In this document: piece after piece, positions 27,202 through 35,419 of the stretch | How positions within the stretch are numbered: position 1 is the first letter of the stretch | Layout of the letters: each line of letters begins with the position of its first letter | Origin: Phycisphaerales bacterium | Lineage (GTDB): Bacteria > Planctomycetota > Phycisphaerae > Phycisphaerales > UBA1924 | Assembly (NCBI GenBank): GCA_007693785.1 | Contig: RECY01000028.1 | Span: forward strand, 186,001-250,000 | Length of the DNA stretch: 64,000 nt | Direction: 5' to 3' | Notes under the pieces: model-generated | The model's input: only the letters and a program-made list of their open reading frames with translations | Databases searched by the model: none | What the model was told of the DNA's origin: nothing | Translations under genes and position numbers: made by a program

Positions 27202-27723
27202 GTGGCGGATGAGCAGCAGGCGGAGGCGTCGCCTCCGAAGAAGAAGTCGATGAAGACGATCCTGATCGTCGCGGGGCTCATGATCCTGGAAGGTGTCGCG
27301 GTGCTCGGCTTCGTCATGATGACGGGGCTGGCGCCCGGGCTGACCAAGGCGATGGACCTCCAGGGCGAGGACGCGGCCGACCGGGAGCGCCCGGTCGAGA
27401 TCCTCCTGATGGAGGACAAGTTCCCGAACCTGACGACGGGGCGTGTGTGGCTGTACGACGCGCAGATCTGGCTCCGCGTGCGTCAGAAGAACGTGCCGCG
27501 GGTCGAGCAGATCATGGAGCGTCGTCGCGCGGAGATCGCCGAGCAGGTCGGGCTGATTTTCAGCCGGGCGCAGGACCGCCAACTCAAGGAGCCGGGCCGC
27601 GAGACGATCACGCGCCAGCTCCAGACCTACCTGCAAGAGGTTTTCGAGCACGACGCCGACGGCCTGCCCCGGGTCGAGCGGGTGATGGTGCCGGTGCTCA
27701 AGCCGATCCTCGCGGACCTGTAG
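27202..27723 (+). CDS. fliL: Flagellar basal-body-associated FliL-family protein
   Basis: 173 aa from GTG, with GGAGGAGG 8-9 bp before. A lysine-rich cytoplasmic start (PPKKKSMK) precedes one TM helix (about 19-41), then a periplasmic FliL domain with the YDAQIWLRVRQKN strand, RRAEIAEQVGLIF helix and ITRQLQTYLQEVF. FliL forms rings around the stator and supports motor torque. The position after motAB agrees. The next 255 bp hold no gene; in many bacteria fliM would be here. Confidence 0.9.
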   Translation: MADEQQAEASPPKKKSMKTILIVAGLMILEGVAVLGFVMMTGLAPGLTKAMDLQGEDAADRERPVEILLMEDKFPNLTTGRVWLYDAQIWLRVRQKNVPRVEQIMERRRAEIAEQVGLIFSRAQDRQLKEPGRETITRQLQTYLQEVFEHDADGLPRVERVMVPVLKPILADL

Positions 27724-27978
27724 CCGCCCGTTCGTCGGCTCGGGCGCAGATTTTGCCGACCGAAGCCGAGCGTTCTCATGGTCGCGGACGGGGTGTTGCG
27801 GGGGCTGAGGCCGGGCCGATCGCGCAAGGGTTGCGTGCGAGATGGAATTGTGTGCGCGTGCGCCGGGGTGGGCCGATGCTGTGCGAGCCGCGGAGGCGGT
27901 GCGCGTTGGGCGTGGCGAGCACGCACGCCCGCGCGGGTGAGCAACACGAGTTGCTCGGGACGCGGGAGGCGGCACGGC
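27724..27978. other. Gap between fliL and fliN, without fliM
   Basis: 255 bp with no supported coding region. The usual neighbour fliM is absent. The frame of fliN stays open upstream to 27778, but the residues before 27979 (Arg/Cys/Gly-rich) look non-coding, and a good GGGAGG site precedes 27979. No convincing promoter was found. Confidence 0.55.
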
Positions 27979-28731
27979 ATGGCGGATCAGGACGACATCA
28001 AACGCCCGGGCGACGACCCGGCGCCCGAGGGTGAAACGCCGACGAACGACGCGGAGGACGCGTCGCTCCCGGAGCCGACGCCCCCGGCTGACAACCAACC
28101 CGAGGACCAGCCCGAAGCCTCGGCCGATGAGGCGACGGAGGCCTCCGCGGTGTCGGAGCCGGAGACCGCTGCGGCTGGCGAGGCGAGCGACGGGGACGAG
28201 CTGGACGCCGCGACCGCGGCGGCCCTCGCGGCTGCGCAGGAGGCCGTCGCCATCGCGACCGGCGCGACCAAGCCCCCGGCGGCGTCCGCCCCGGCGGGAT
28301 CCGCAGGCGAGGCGTCGAAAACGGGCCCGATCAGCGATGCCGACATCGCCGCGGCGATGGCGACCGCCAAGCTTGAACGAGCGATCGACGAGCAGGCCGA
28401 GCCGCTGCGTCTGCCCGACTTCGCCCCCGGCGCGAACGCGGGCGGGGAGGGCGGGCAGGGGCGGTTCGACCTGCTCAACGGCGTCAATCTGAACGTCAAG
28501 ATCGAGCTCGGGCGCACGCGAATGCTCCTTGAGGATGTGCTCCGCCTCACCGAGGGCGCGGTCGTGGAACTCGACAAGCTCGCGGGCGACCCGGTGGACG
28601 TCTTCGTGAACGAACGTCACGTCGCGCGAGGCGAGGTCCTCGTGCTCAACGACAATTTCTGCGTGCGGATCAACGAGATCGTGGACACTGCGCTTGAGAG
28701 CCAGCGCGGCTCCGCCCGCGCCAGCGGTTGA
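27979..28731 (+). CDS. fliN: Flagellar switch protein FliN with long acidic N-terminal extension
   Basis: 250 aa from ATG 27979, with GGGAGG about 10 bp upstream. Residues 1-150 are low complexity, rich in Glu, Ala, Pro, Asp and Thr. The SPOA/FliN domain occupies the last 85 residues: LNVKIELGRTRMLLEDVL, VVELDKLAGDPVDVFVN, VARGEVLVLNDNFCVRI. FliN lines the base of the C ring and interacts with FliH for export. Typical FliN is about 100-150 aa, so this one is unusually long. A hydrophobic patch FDLLNGVNL just before the domain is common in the family. No separate FliM is seen here. Confidence 0.92.
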   Translation: MADQDDIKRPGDDPAPEGETPTNDAEDASLPEPTPPADNQPEDQPEASADEATEASAVSEPETAAAGEASDGDELDAATAAALAAAQEAVAIATGATKPPAASAPAGSAGEASKTGPISDADIAAAMATAKLERAIDEQAEPLRLPDFAPGANAGGEGGQGRFDLLNGVNLNVKIELGRTRMLLEDVLRLTEGAVVELDKLAGDPVDVFVNERHVARGEVLVLNDNFCVRINEIVDTALESQRGSARASG

Positions 28732-28841
28732 TCACGGCGCCAAGCGGAGAGCCGGGGAGAAGAGCGAGGACGGGGCCCCGCGGCGGGCCGAGACCATTTG
28801 CAGCAACCACCGACGGCGGAGCCGTCGGAGCATGAGCCAGG

Positions 28842-29738
28842 ATGGCGATGACCATGCAGCGGCGGACATCTCTCGCGGCGACCGTGCCGACCCGGCGTTC
28901 ACACGCCGGCGTGCGCGCCTGCGCGTTCATCTTCGCCCTGCTCGCCGCCAACGCCGCGCTCGCGGACTTCGCTCGGTTCGGCCCCGTCTTACCCGAAGAT
29001 TCGGGCGTGGTCGCGGTATCGCAGCCCTCGGCGGATGCGTCCCTGGCGAGGGAATCGCGCCCGCTTTTCCCGGATGCCGCCCGCCCCGAGGCACGGGCGG
29101 AGAGTGCGGGACCGGGCCATGCCGTGGCTCAGGAAGCGCCGCGGACGGCGGCCGCGTTGGTCGTGGTGCTCGCGATCGCCGCGGCGATCTTCCTCGGGCT
29201 GCGCGCGATCGCGAAGCGCACCGGCGGGTTCGCCGCGATGCTGGGCCCGGGCGGGCGAGCGCCGGCGGGCGTCCTCGAAGTGCTCGGGCGATACCCTGTC
29301 GGACGCGGGCAGACGCTCGTGATCCTCAAACTCGATCGGCGCGTGCTGCTCGTCTCCCAGACCGGCGGCGGGCGCCTCGGCGGCGGGGGCTTCCAGACTC
29401 TCTGCGAGCTGAGCGAGCCCGACGACGTCGCCTCGATCCTCCGCAAGACGCGGGATGAATCGAGCGAATCGATGTCCTCGCGGTTCCAGCAGATGCTCAA
29501 GACGTTTGACCGCGGGCACGAGAGCCGCGGCGCCGACCCGACGCGGATCGTGACGAGCATCGCGCCTGCGCCGATCCGTGTGCGTCCCGCCCCGCCCGCA
29601 CCGTCATCGCCCGCGACGCCGATGACCGGTCGCGACGCGGCGGCCGCCCTGCGCTCGCGTTTGGACGCGTTGCGCCAGGCCGAAGCGGCGTCGGTCGAAC
29701 TGAGCCAGGCGAGCCGCCTGCGGGAGGTGCGGGCATGA
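28842..29738 (+). CDS. fliO: Flagellar biosynthesis protein FliO
   Basis: 298 aa. A signal-peptide-like segment (about residues 22-42, CAFIFALLAANAALA) precedes a periplasmic linker, then one TM helix near 104-123 (AALVVVLAIAAAIFLGLRAI). The cytosolic FliO domain follows: VLEVLGRYPVGRGQTLVILKL and RRVLLVSQTGGG. FliO helps FliP assemble into the export gate. It fits the order fliN-fliO-fliP and overlaps the fliP start by 4 bp. The last 100 residues are a Pro/Ala-rich tail of no clear function. The family is poorly conserved, so naming relies on layout plus context. Confidence 0.82.
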   Translation: MAMTMQRRTSLAATVPTRRSHAGVRACAFIFALLAANAALADFARFGPVLPEDSGVVAVSQPSADASLARESRPLFPDAARPEARAESAGPGHAVAQEAPRTAAALVVVLAIAAAIFLGLRAIAKRTGGFAAMLGPGGRAPAGVLEVLGRYPVGRGQTLVILKLDRRVLLVSQTGGGRLGGGGFQTLCELSEPDDVASILRKTRDESSESMSSRFQQMLKTFDRGHESRGADPTRIVTSIAPAPIRVRPAPPAPSSPATPMTGRDAAAALRSRLDALRQAEAASVELSQASRLREVRA

Positions 29739-30826
29739 ACGTGCGCACGCTCGCGATGTGGCTGCTGGTGGTGGTGTCGGTGCTGTGCGCCGCGTCGTCG
29801 GCGTTCGGTCAGGTGATCTATGGCCCGCAGGAGCCGGGTGCGGCCCCGCCGCCGATGATCCCGGGCGGCCCGCCCTGGGACGGCGGGACGGGCCCGGTGC
29901 TCGCGCCGCCGGAGGTGGTTGCGAGCCGCGATTCGCTCAACCCGATCAGCGTGCTGGGCGGCGCGGCCGAGCTGTTCGCGGGGCGCGGTGCGTACAACGG
30001 CGTGGGCGAGCCCGGCGCGGTGGGGCCGAGCGACGACCGCCCGGGTTTGTCGGCGGCGATCAACGTGATGATCCTGCTGACGACGCTGACGCTGGTGCCG
30101 TCGATCGTGCTGATGTGCACGTGCTTCCTGCGGATCCTGATCGTGCTGGGGTTGTTGAAGCAGGCGCTCGGGACGCAGAGCCTCCCGCCGAGCCAGGTGC
30201 TGACGGGCCTGGCGCTGTTCATGACGCTGCTGGTGATGAGCCCGACGATCGACCGGATCTGGTCGGAGGCGGTGGAGCCGTACGGGGCCGGAGAGATCCG
30301 CGACTACGACGAGCTTTGGGACCGGGCGAAGACGCCGGTGCGGGACTTCATGTTCGACCAGATCGAGGCGACGGGGAACTGGTCGAGCCTGATCATGGTG
30401 CTCGACTACCGCGGCGTCGACACGAGCGAGCCCGAGACGCTGACCCGCGCCGACGTGGACATGATCTCGCTGATCCCGGCGTACATGCTCAGCGAGCTCA
30501 AGGTGGCGTTCCTGATGGGGTTCCGCGTCTATCTGCCGTTCCTGGTGATCGACATGGTGATCGCGAGCCTCCTGATCTCGATGAGCATGATGATGCTCCC
30601 GCCGGTGCTGATCAGTCTGCCGTTCAAGCTCTTGCTGTTTGTGCTGGTGGACGGGTGGACGCTGGTGGTGGGGAGCCTGCTGGCGAGCTTCCGTCTCGAG
30701 GGCGAGAGCGAGCGCCTGAGCGAGCAGGTGGCGGCCGCCGCCTCGCTCGACCTCGGCGGCGCGGTCGCGCGGGCCCCGCCCTGGGCGATGGACGCGGCGA
30801 CGGCGGCGATCGGTTGGGTCTCGTGA
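29735..30826 (+). CDS. fliP: Flagellar export gate protein FliP
   Basis: 363 aa. A cleavable signal peptide (MNVRTLAMWLLVVVSVLCA) and a Pro/Gly-rich periplasmic N-terminal stretch of about 80 residues come before the conserved core. FliP signatures: CTCFLRILIVLGLLKQALG, the LPPSQVLTGLALFMTLLVM helix, and PAYMLSELKVAF with LPFLVIDMVIASLLISMSMM. FliP forms with FliQ and FliR the helical export gate of the flagellar type III apparatus. The residues between about 195 and 245 are longer than in enterobacterial FliP. fliQ begins 18 bp downstream. Confidence 0.96.
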   Translation: MNVRTLAMWLLVVVSVLCAASSAFGQVIYGPQEPGAAPPPMIPGGPPWDGGTGPVLAPPEVVASRDSLNPISVLGGAAELFAGRGAYNGVGEPGAVGPSDDRPGLSAAINVMILLTTLTLVPSIVLMCTCFLRILIVLGLLKQALGTQSLPPSQVLTGLALFMTLLVMSPTIDRIWSEAVEPYGAGEIRDYDELWDRAKTPVRDFMFDQIEATGNWSSLIMVLDYRGVDTSEPETLTRADVDMISLIPAYMLSELKVAFLMGFRVYLPFLVIDMVIASLLISMSMMMLPPVLISLPFKLLLFVLVDGWTLVVGSLLASFRLEGESERLSEQVAAAASLDLGGAVARAPPWAMDAATAAIGWVS

Positions 30827-30844
30827 CGCGGACGGAGGCGCAGG

Positions 30845-31102
30845 ATGTACGACGAGTCGGCCGTGCTCTTGGTGCGGGAAACGCTGGTGCTGGTGCTGCG
30901 GATCTCCGCGCCGATGCTGCTGGCGGGGATGCTGATCGGCCTGCTGATCTCGATCTTCCAGGCGGTCACGAGCATCCAGGACCAGACGCTGACGTTCGTG
31001 CCGAAGATCGCGGTGATGGTGCTGGTGGCGGCGATCCTGGTGCCGTGGATCGTGGGGAATCTTGTCGCGTACGCGCAGGAACTGTTCACGCTGGTGTGGT
31101 GA
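30845..31102 (+). CDS. fliQ: Flagellar export gate protein FliQ
   Basis: 85 aa, the normal family length, with two TM hairpins. The signature ILISIFQAVTSIQDQTL appears as LLISIFQAVTSIQDQTLTF near residue 36, followed by VPKIAVMVLVAAILVPW. Part of the FliPQR gate. A tight operon position between fliP and fliR. Confidence 0.96.
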   Translation: MYDESAVLLVRETLVLVLRISAPMLLAGMLIGLLISIFQAVTSIQDQTLTFVPKIAVMVLVAAILVPWIVGNLVAYAQELFTLVW

Positions 31103-31123
31103 TGCGGACGGGTGGCCTGAGCG

Positions 31124-31963
31124 ATGGTGATCGAGCCGCTGCTGGAACACGTCGGGCCGTTCTTTCTCGTGTTCGCGCGGTTCACGGGGCTGTTTGTCTT
31201 TGCGCCGATCTTGGGCAGCGGCGTGGTGCCGGTGCGCGCCAAGGCGCTGGCGGCGACGGCGATGGCGTTCGCCGTCTACCCGCTCGCGCCCGAGTGGTCG
31301 CAGACGCCGGTGCCGACGGATCTGTTCGGGCTGGCGCCCCTCTTGATCTCGGAGTTGCTGATCGGGCTGCTGCTGGGCCTGCTCGCGACGCTGCCGCTGG
31401 TCGCGCTGCAGATGGGCGGGCAGCTCATGGGCTACCAGATGGGCCTCTCGCTGGCGCAGTCGTACAACCCGGATTTCGAGACGAACCTGGACGTCATCGG
31501 GCAGATCATGTTCTTGCTGTCGCTGTCGATCTTCGCGGCGGTGGGCGGGTTGGACGCGTTGTTCCTGTCGCTGGTGAACACGCTGGAGCGCGTGCCGCCG
31601 GGCGGGTTCCAGGCGGGATGGACGCCGGTGGAGCTGATCGTGGGTCTGCTGGGCTCGGGGTTCGAGCTGGCGGTGCGCGTGGCGACGCCGGTGCTGGGGA
31701 TCACGCTGGTGTCGATGATGGCGATGGGCTTCATCATGAAGTCGATGCCGCAGGTGAACGTGCTGTCGATCGGGTTTGCGCTCAAGATTCTGCTGGGTGT
31801 GTTCATGCTGGCGTTCTCGATCGCGGCGATCGGGGACGCGGGGGCGTCGTGGGTGGAGGCGACGCTGGAGTCGGTGGTGCGCTGGAGCCGCTCGCCGGAG
31901 GCCTCGGGCGGGCAGGGGCTGGAGATCATCGAGCGGGCGCGGGCGTCGCGGGGCGGGGGGTGA
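31124..31963 (+). CDS. fliR: Flagellar export gate protein FliR
   Basis: 279 aa, about six TM helices. The FliR patterns FFLVFARFTGLFVFAPILGSG at the N-terminus, LISELLIGLLLGLLATLP, and QMGGQLMGYQMGLSLAQ then PDFETNLDVIGQ identify it. FliR completes the FliPQR export gate and contacts FlhB. The flhB start follows 6 bp after the stop. Confidence 0.95.
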   Translation: MVIEPLLEHVGPFFLVFARFTGLFVFAPILGSGVVPVRAKALAATAMAFAVYPLAPEWSQTPVPTDLFGLAPLLISELLIGLLLGLLATLPLVALQMGGQLMGYQMGLSLAQSYNPDFETNLDVIGQIMFLLSLSIFAAVGGLDALFLSLVNTLERVPPGGFQAGWTPVELIVGLLGSGFELAVRVATPVLGITLVSMMAMGFIMKSMPQVNVLSIGFALKILLGVFMLAFSIAAIGDAGASWVEATLESVVRWSRSPEASGGQGLEIIERARASRGGG

Positions 31964-31969
31964 TCGGCG

Positions 31970-33109
31970 ATGGCTGAGGACCTCGGCGAAAAATCCGAAC
32001 AACCCACCGAGCGCAAGAAGAAGCAGGCGCGCGAGAAGGGGCAGATCGCCAAGAGCCAGGACTTCGGCGCGGCGGTCACGCTCCTCGCGGCGGTCCTGCT
32101 CATCGTTGTCTTCGGCGGGTGGATCGGCGACCGGTTCGCGGCGGTCATGACGCGCACGCTCAGCGGCGAAGTGGGCGATGAGCCGCTGAGCGCCGGCTCG
32201 GTCGGGGCCGAGGCGCTCTGGGTCGGCACCCAGGCCGCCCTGGCGGTGCTGCCCGTCGCGGCGCTGATGTTCCTGATCGCGATGGTCGGGCAGCTGGTGC
32301 AGGTGGGTTTTGTGCTCTCGGGCGAGCCGATCCGTCCCAAGCTGAGCAAGATCAACCCGCTCAAGGGCTCGAAGCGCCTCGTCGGCAAGAAGAACTGGAT
32401 CAAGACGGGCGTGAGCCTGCTCAAGCTCGCGGTGGTCATCGGCGTCTCGTGGCTGGTGATGAGCGGGAAGGTGGGGCAGATCGCGAACCTGCCGGCGCTC
32501 GGGCTCAACGCGGGGCTCGCGGTGATCGCGCGGGTGATGCTCGAGCTGGCGCTCTGGCTGGTGCTGCTGCTGATCGTGGTGGGGATCATCGACATCGTCG
32601 CGCAGCGGTGGAGCCACAACGAAGAGCTGAAGATGACCAAGCAGGAGGTCAAGGACGAGCGCAAGAGCATGGACGGCGACCCGCACGTCCGCCAGCGCCG
32701 CCAACAGATGGCCCAGGACATCGCGATGCAGCGCGTCCAGGCCGACGTGCCCAAGGCCGACGTCGTCGTGACCAACCCCACGCACTACTCGGTCGCGATC
32801 CGCTATGACGGGGCGACGATGAGCGCCCCGCGGGTGGTCGCGAGCGGGGTGGACATGATGGCGTTCCGGATCCGTCACGTGGCGGCGGCGCACGGCGTGC
32901 CGATCGTCGAACGCCCGCCGCTCGCGCGGGCGCTCTACTTCGGCGTCCCCGTCGGGGGCGAGGTCCCGCCGCAGCATTACGAAGCGGTCGCAGAAGTCCT
33001 GGCGTATGTCTACCGGCTCGAAAACCGGGAGCCGACGTCGGGCGACGCCGGCGCACGCGCCGCCGGGCGTCACGCCGACCGGCGCGAGCCGGCGCGGGCC
33101 GGGGCCTGA
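31970..33109 (+). CDS. flhB: Flagellar export switch protein FlhB
   Basis: 379 aa. The start AEDLGEKSEQPTERKKKQAR matches the conserved FlhB amino terminus. Four TM helices follow, and the cytosolic domain carries the autocleavage motif NPTH at about residue 269 (VVTNPTHYSVAIRYD). Cleavage within NPTH switches export specificity from rod/hook to filament substrates. The C-terminal tail (Arg/Gly/Ala-rich) is extended by about 30 residues. flhA begins 23 bp downstream, after AGGAGG. Confidence 0.96.
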   Translation: MAEDLGEKSEQPTERKKKQAREKGQIAKSQDFGAAVTLLAAVLLIVVFGGWIGDRFAAVMTRTLSGEVGDEPLSAGSVGAEALWVGTQAALAVLPVAALMFLIAMVGQLVQVGFVLSGEPIRPKLSKINPLKGSKRLVGKKNWIKTGVSLLKLAVVIGVSWLVMSGKVGQIANLPALGLNAGLAVIARVMLELALWLVLLLIVVGIIDIVAQRWSHNEELKMTKQEVKDERKSMDGDPHVRQRRQQMAQDIAMQRVQADVPKADVVVTNPTHYSVAIRYDGATMSAPRVVASGVDMMAFRIRHVAAAHGVPIVERPPLARALYFGVPVGGEVPPQHYEAVAEVLAYVYRLENREPTSGDAGARAAGRHADRREPARAGA

Positions 33110-33132
33110 GCGTTACAGGAGGTTGAACGGGC

Positions 33133-35316
33133 GTGGCGGATTCCAAGGACAAACCAGCGACCGGCGGCGGGGGGTTCGCGCTCCCCTCGTGGGTCCACGC
33201 GATCGGGAAGCAGCGCGGGCTGATCGTCCCCATCGGGTTTGTCTCGCTGCTCGTCGTCCTGCTCGTCCCGCTCCCGCCGGCGATCATGGACGCGCTGATC
33301 GCATTCAACATCTCCCTCGGCGTGATCGTCCTGCTCACGACGATCTACATGTCCAAGCCTCTGGAGTTCAGCGTCTTCCCGTCGCTGCTGCTCGCGACCA
33401 CGCTGCTCCGCCTGGTGCTCAACGTCGCGAGCACGCGCCTGATCCTGACGGCCGACGCCTCGAGCCCGCAGGAGGCGATGGGCGTCGCGGGCAAGGTCAT
33501 CAGCGCGTTCGGGAATTTCGTCGCCGGCGACAGCCTGTTCGTCGGCATCGTGATCTTCTCGATCATGGTGATCATCCAGTTTCTGGTCATCACCAAGGGC
33601 GCGACGCGGGTCAGCGAGGTCGCGGCACGCTTCACCCTCGACGCCATGCCCGGCAAGCAGATGGCGATCGATAGCGATCTCAACGCCGGCATCATCAACG
33701 AGCAAGAGGCCCGGGACCGGCGCGAGGAGATCCGGCGCGAGGCCGACTTCTTCGGCTCGATGGACGGTGCGAGCAAGTTTGTCCGGGGCGACGCCGTCGC
33801 GGGCATCATCATCACGCTGGTCAACATCATGGGCGGGTTCGCGGTCGGGGCGATGGAGAAGGGCTGGCCAGCGGCGCAGACGGCCGACGTCTTCACGCGA
33901 CTGACCATCGGCGACGGGCTCGCGAGCCAGATCCCGAGCTTCATCATCTCGATCGCCGCCGCCCTGATCGTGACCCGTTCGGGCAGCAAGGCGCAGCTCG
34001 GCGAAGAGATGACCGCGCAGGTGATGAGCCAGCCGACGGGGCTGGCGATCACGAGCGGTTTTTTGGTGCTGCTCGCCGTGACGCCGCTGCCGACGGTGCC
34101 GCTGCTGGTGACCGGCGTGGGGCTGGGGCTGATCTCGTTCACGATGCAGCGCACGCGTCGTCGGAGCACGCGCGAGGCGGCCGAGGAGGTCGCGACCGCA
34201 GGGGCCGCCGAGGCGGGCCAGCCCCCGCCCGTCGAGACGCTGCTCAAGGTTGATCTGCTGGAGCTCGAAGTCGGCTACGGGCTCGTCGGGCTGGTGGAGA
34301 AGGGCGGCGGCGCGGGGCTGCTCGATCGCATCAGCGCCACCCGTCGCCAGATGGCGATCGAGCTCGGCTTCGTCATGCCGCCGGTCCGCATCCGCGACAA
34401 CATGCAGCTCGGCTCGAACCAGTACAGCCTCAAGATCCGCGGCAACCCGGTCGCGGGGGGCACGGTCCGCCCGGATCACCTGCTCGCGATGGATTCCGGG
34501 CTCGCTTCCGGGCGGATCGAGGGCGAGACGACCAAGGAGCCGGCCTTCGGGCTCGACGCGGTCTGGATCAGCCCGAGCCTCCAGCCGCGGGCGGAAACGA
34601 TGAACTACACCGTCGTCGATCCCGCGAGCGTGATCGCGACGCACGCCAGCGAGGTCGTCAAACGCCACGCCGACGAGCTGCTGACGCGCGAGGAAGTCGC
34701 GAACTTGGTCGAAGGGCTCAAGGAGCGGGCGCCGCGGCTCGTGGAGGAGGCGATCCCCGCGGTCATCAAGCGTGCGGACCTGCAGAAGGTGCTGCAGAAC
34801 CTGCTCCGCGAGCGTGTGCCGATCCGCGACCTCGAGACGATCGTCGAAACGCTCACCGAGTGGGGCCCGAAAACGAGCGACCTGGAGGTGCTGACCGAGT
34901 ATGTGCGGAACGCGCTGCGCCGGTCGATCTGCGCCTCATACACGAGCGACACGGGCGATGGTGTGCCGCGGCTGATCTGCGTCACGCTCGACCCGGGCCT
35001 GGAAGACCTGATCGCGGGGTACATCGACCGCGGGCCGGCGGGGACGACGGTGAACATGCCGGCCCGCGTGGCGACGGCGGTGGCGCGTCAGATCGGCGAG
35101 GGCCTGCAGCGGGTGACCGAGGCGGGGGCGTTACCGGTGGTGATCGCTTCGCCGCAGGTGCGCGCGACGGTGCGTCAGGTGCTCGAGCCGCACGTCCCGG
35201 GCGTGGCGGTGCTGGGGTACAACGAGGTGGAGCCGGGCGTGGAGGTGCAGTCGATGGCATTGATCATGTCGCCGGCGTTGACGGCCGGGGCGGTGGGCGC
35301 GGCTGGGGCGGCGTGA
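33133..35316 (+). CDS. flhA: Flagellar export protein FlhA
   Basis: 727 aa from GTG, preceded by AGGAGG. An eight-TM N-terminal half contains the FHIPEP signature (ATTLLRLVLNVASTRLIL near residue 95) and GEVAARFTLDAMPGKQMAID-type loop residues. The C-terminal cytosolic half has RDLETIVETLTEW and VRNALRRSIC. FlhA forms the nonameric ring that docks substrate-chaperone complexes and couples export to the proton motive force. Length is normal (about 700 aa). It ends about 100 bp before flhF. Confidence 0.96.
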   Translation: MADSKDKPATGGGGFALPSWVHAIGKQRGLIVPIGFVSLLVVLLVPLPPAIMDALIAFNISLGVIVLLTTIYMSKPLEFSVFPSLLLATTLLRLVLNVASTRLILTADASSPQEAMGVAGKVISAFGNFVAGDSLFVGIVIFSIMVIIQFLVITKGATRVSEVAARFTLDAMPGKQMAIDSDLNAGIINEQEARDRREEIRREADFFGSMDGASKFVRGDAVAGIIITLVNIMGGFAVGAMEKGWPAAQTADVFTRLTIGDGLASQIPSFIISIAAALIVTRSGSKAQLGEEMTAQVMSQPTGLAITSGFLVLLAVTPLPTVPLLVTGVGLGLISFTMQRTRRRSTREAAEEVATAGAAEAGQPPPVETLLKVDLLELEVGYGLVGLVEKGGGAGLLDRISATRRQMAIELGFVMPPVRIRDNMQLGSNQYSLKIRGNPVAGGTVRPDHLLAMDSGLASGRIEGETTKEPAFGLDAVWISPSLQPRAETMNYTVVDPASVIATHASEVVKRHADELLTREEVANLVEGLKERAPRLVEEAIPAVIKRADLQKVLQNLLRERVPIRDLETIVETLTEWGPKTSDLEVLTEYVRNALRRSICASYTSDTGDGVPRLICVTLDPGLEDLIAGYIDRGPAGTTVNMPARVATAVARQIGEGLQRVTEAGALPVVIASPQVRATVRQVLEPHVPGVAVLGYNEVEPGVEVQSMALIMSPALTAGAVGAAGAA

Positions 35317-35419
35317 ATGTTGTGCACATCTTGCACACGCCGCGCGATTTGTGCGTGCATGGGCGCACGGAGTGCGGTAGGATGGGCGCGACATTCGTTC
35401 GTAGCCAAGGATGGCGAGC

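Noticed and set aside
29129-33073. 1314-codon minus-strand open frame opposite fliP-flhB
   Set aside because: His/Arg/Gln-rich antisense shadow of well-supported flagellar genes.
35320-35345. DnaA-box-like TTGTGCACA and nearby TTGCACAC before flhF
   Set aside because: Two or more mismatches to the DnaA box, no cluster, no dnaA/dnaN or AT-rich unwinding region.
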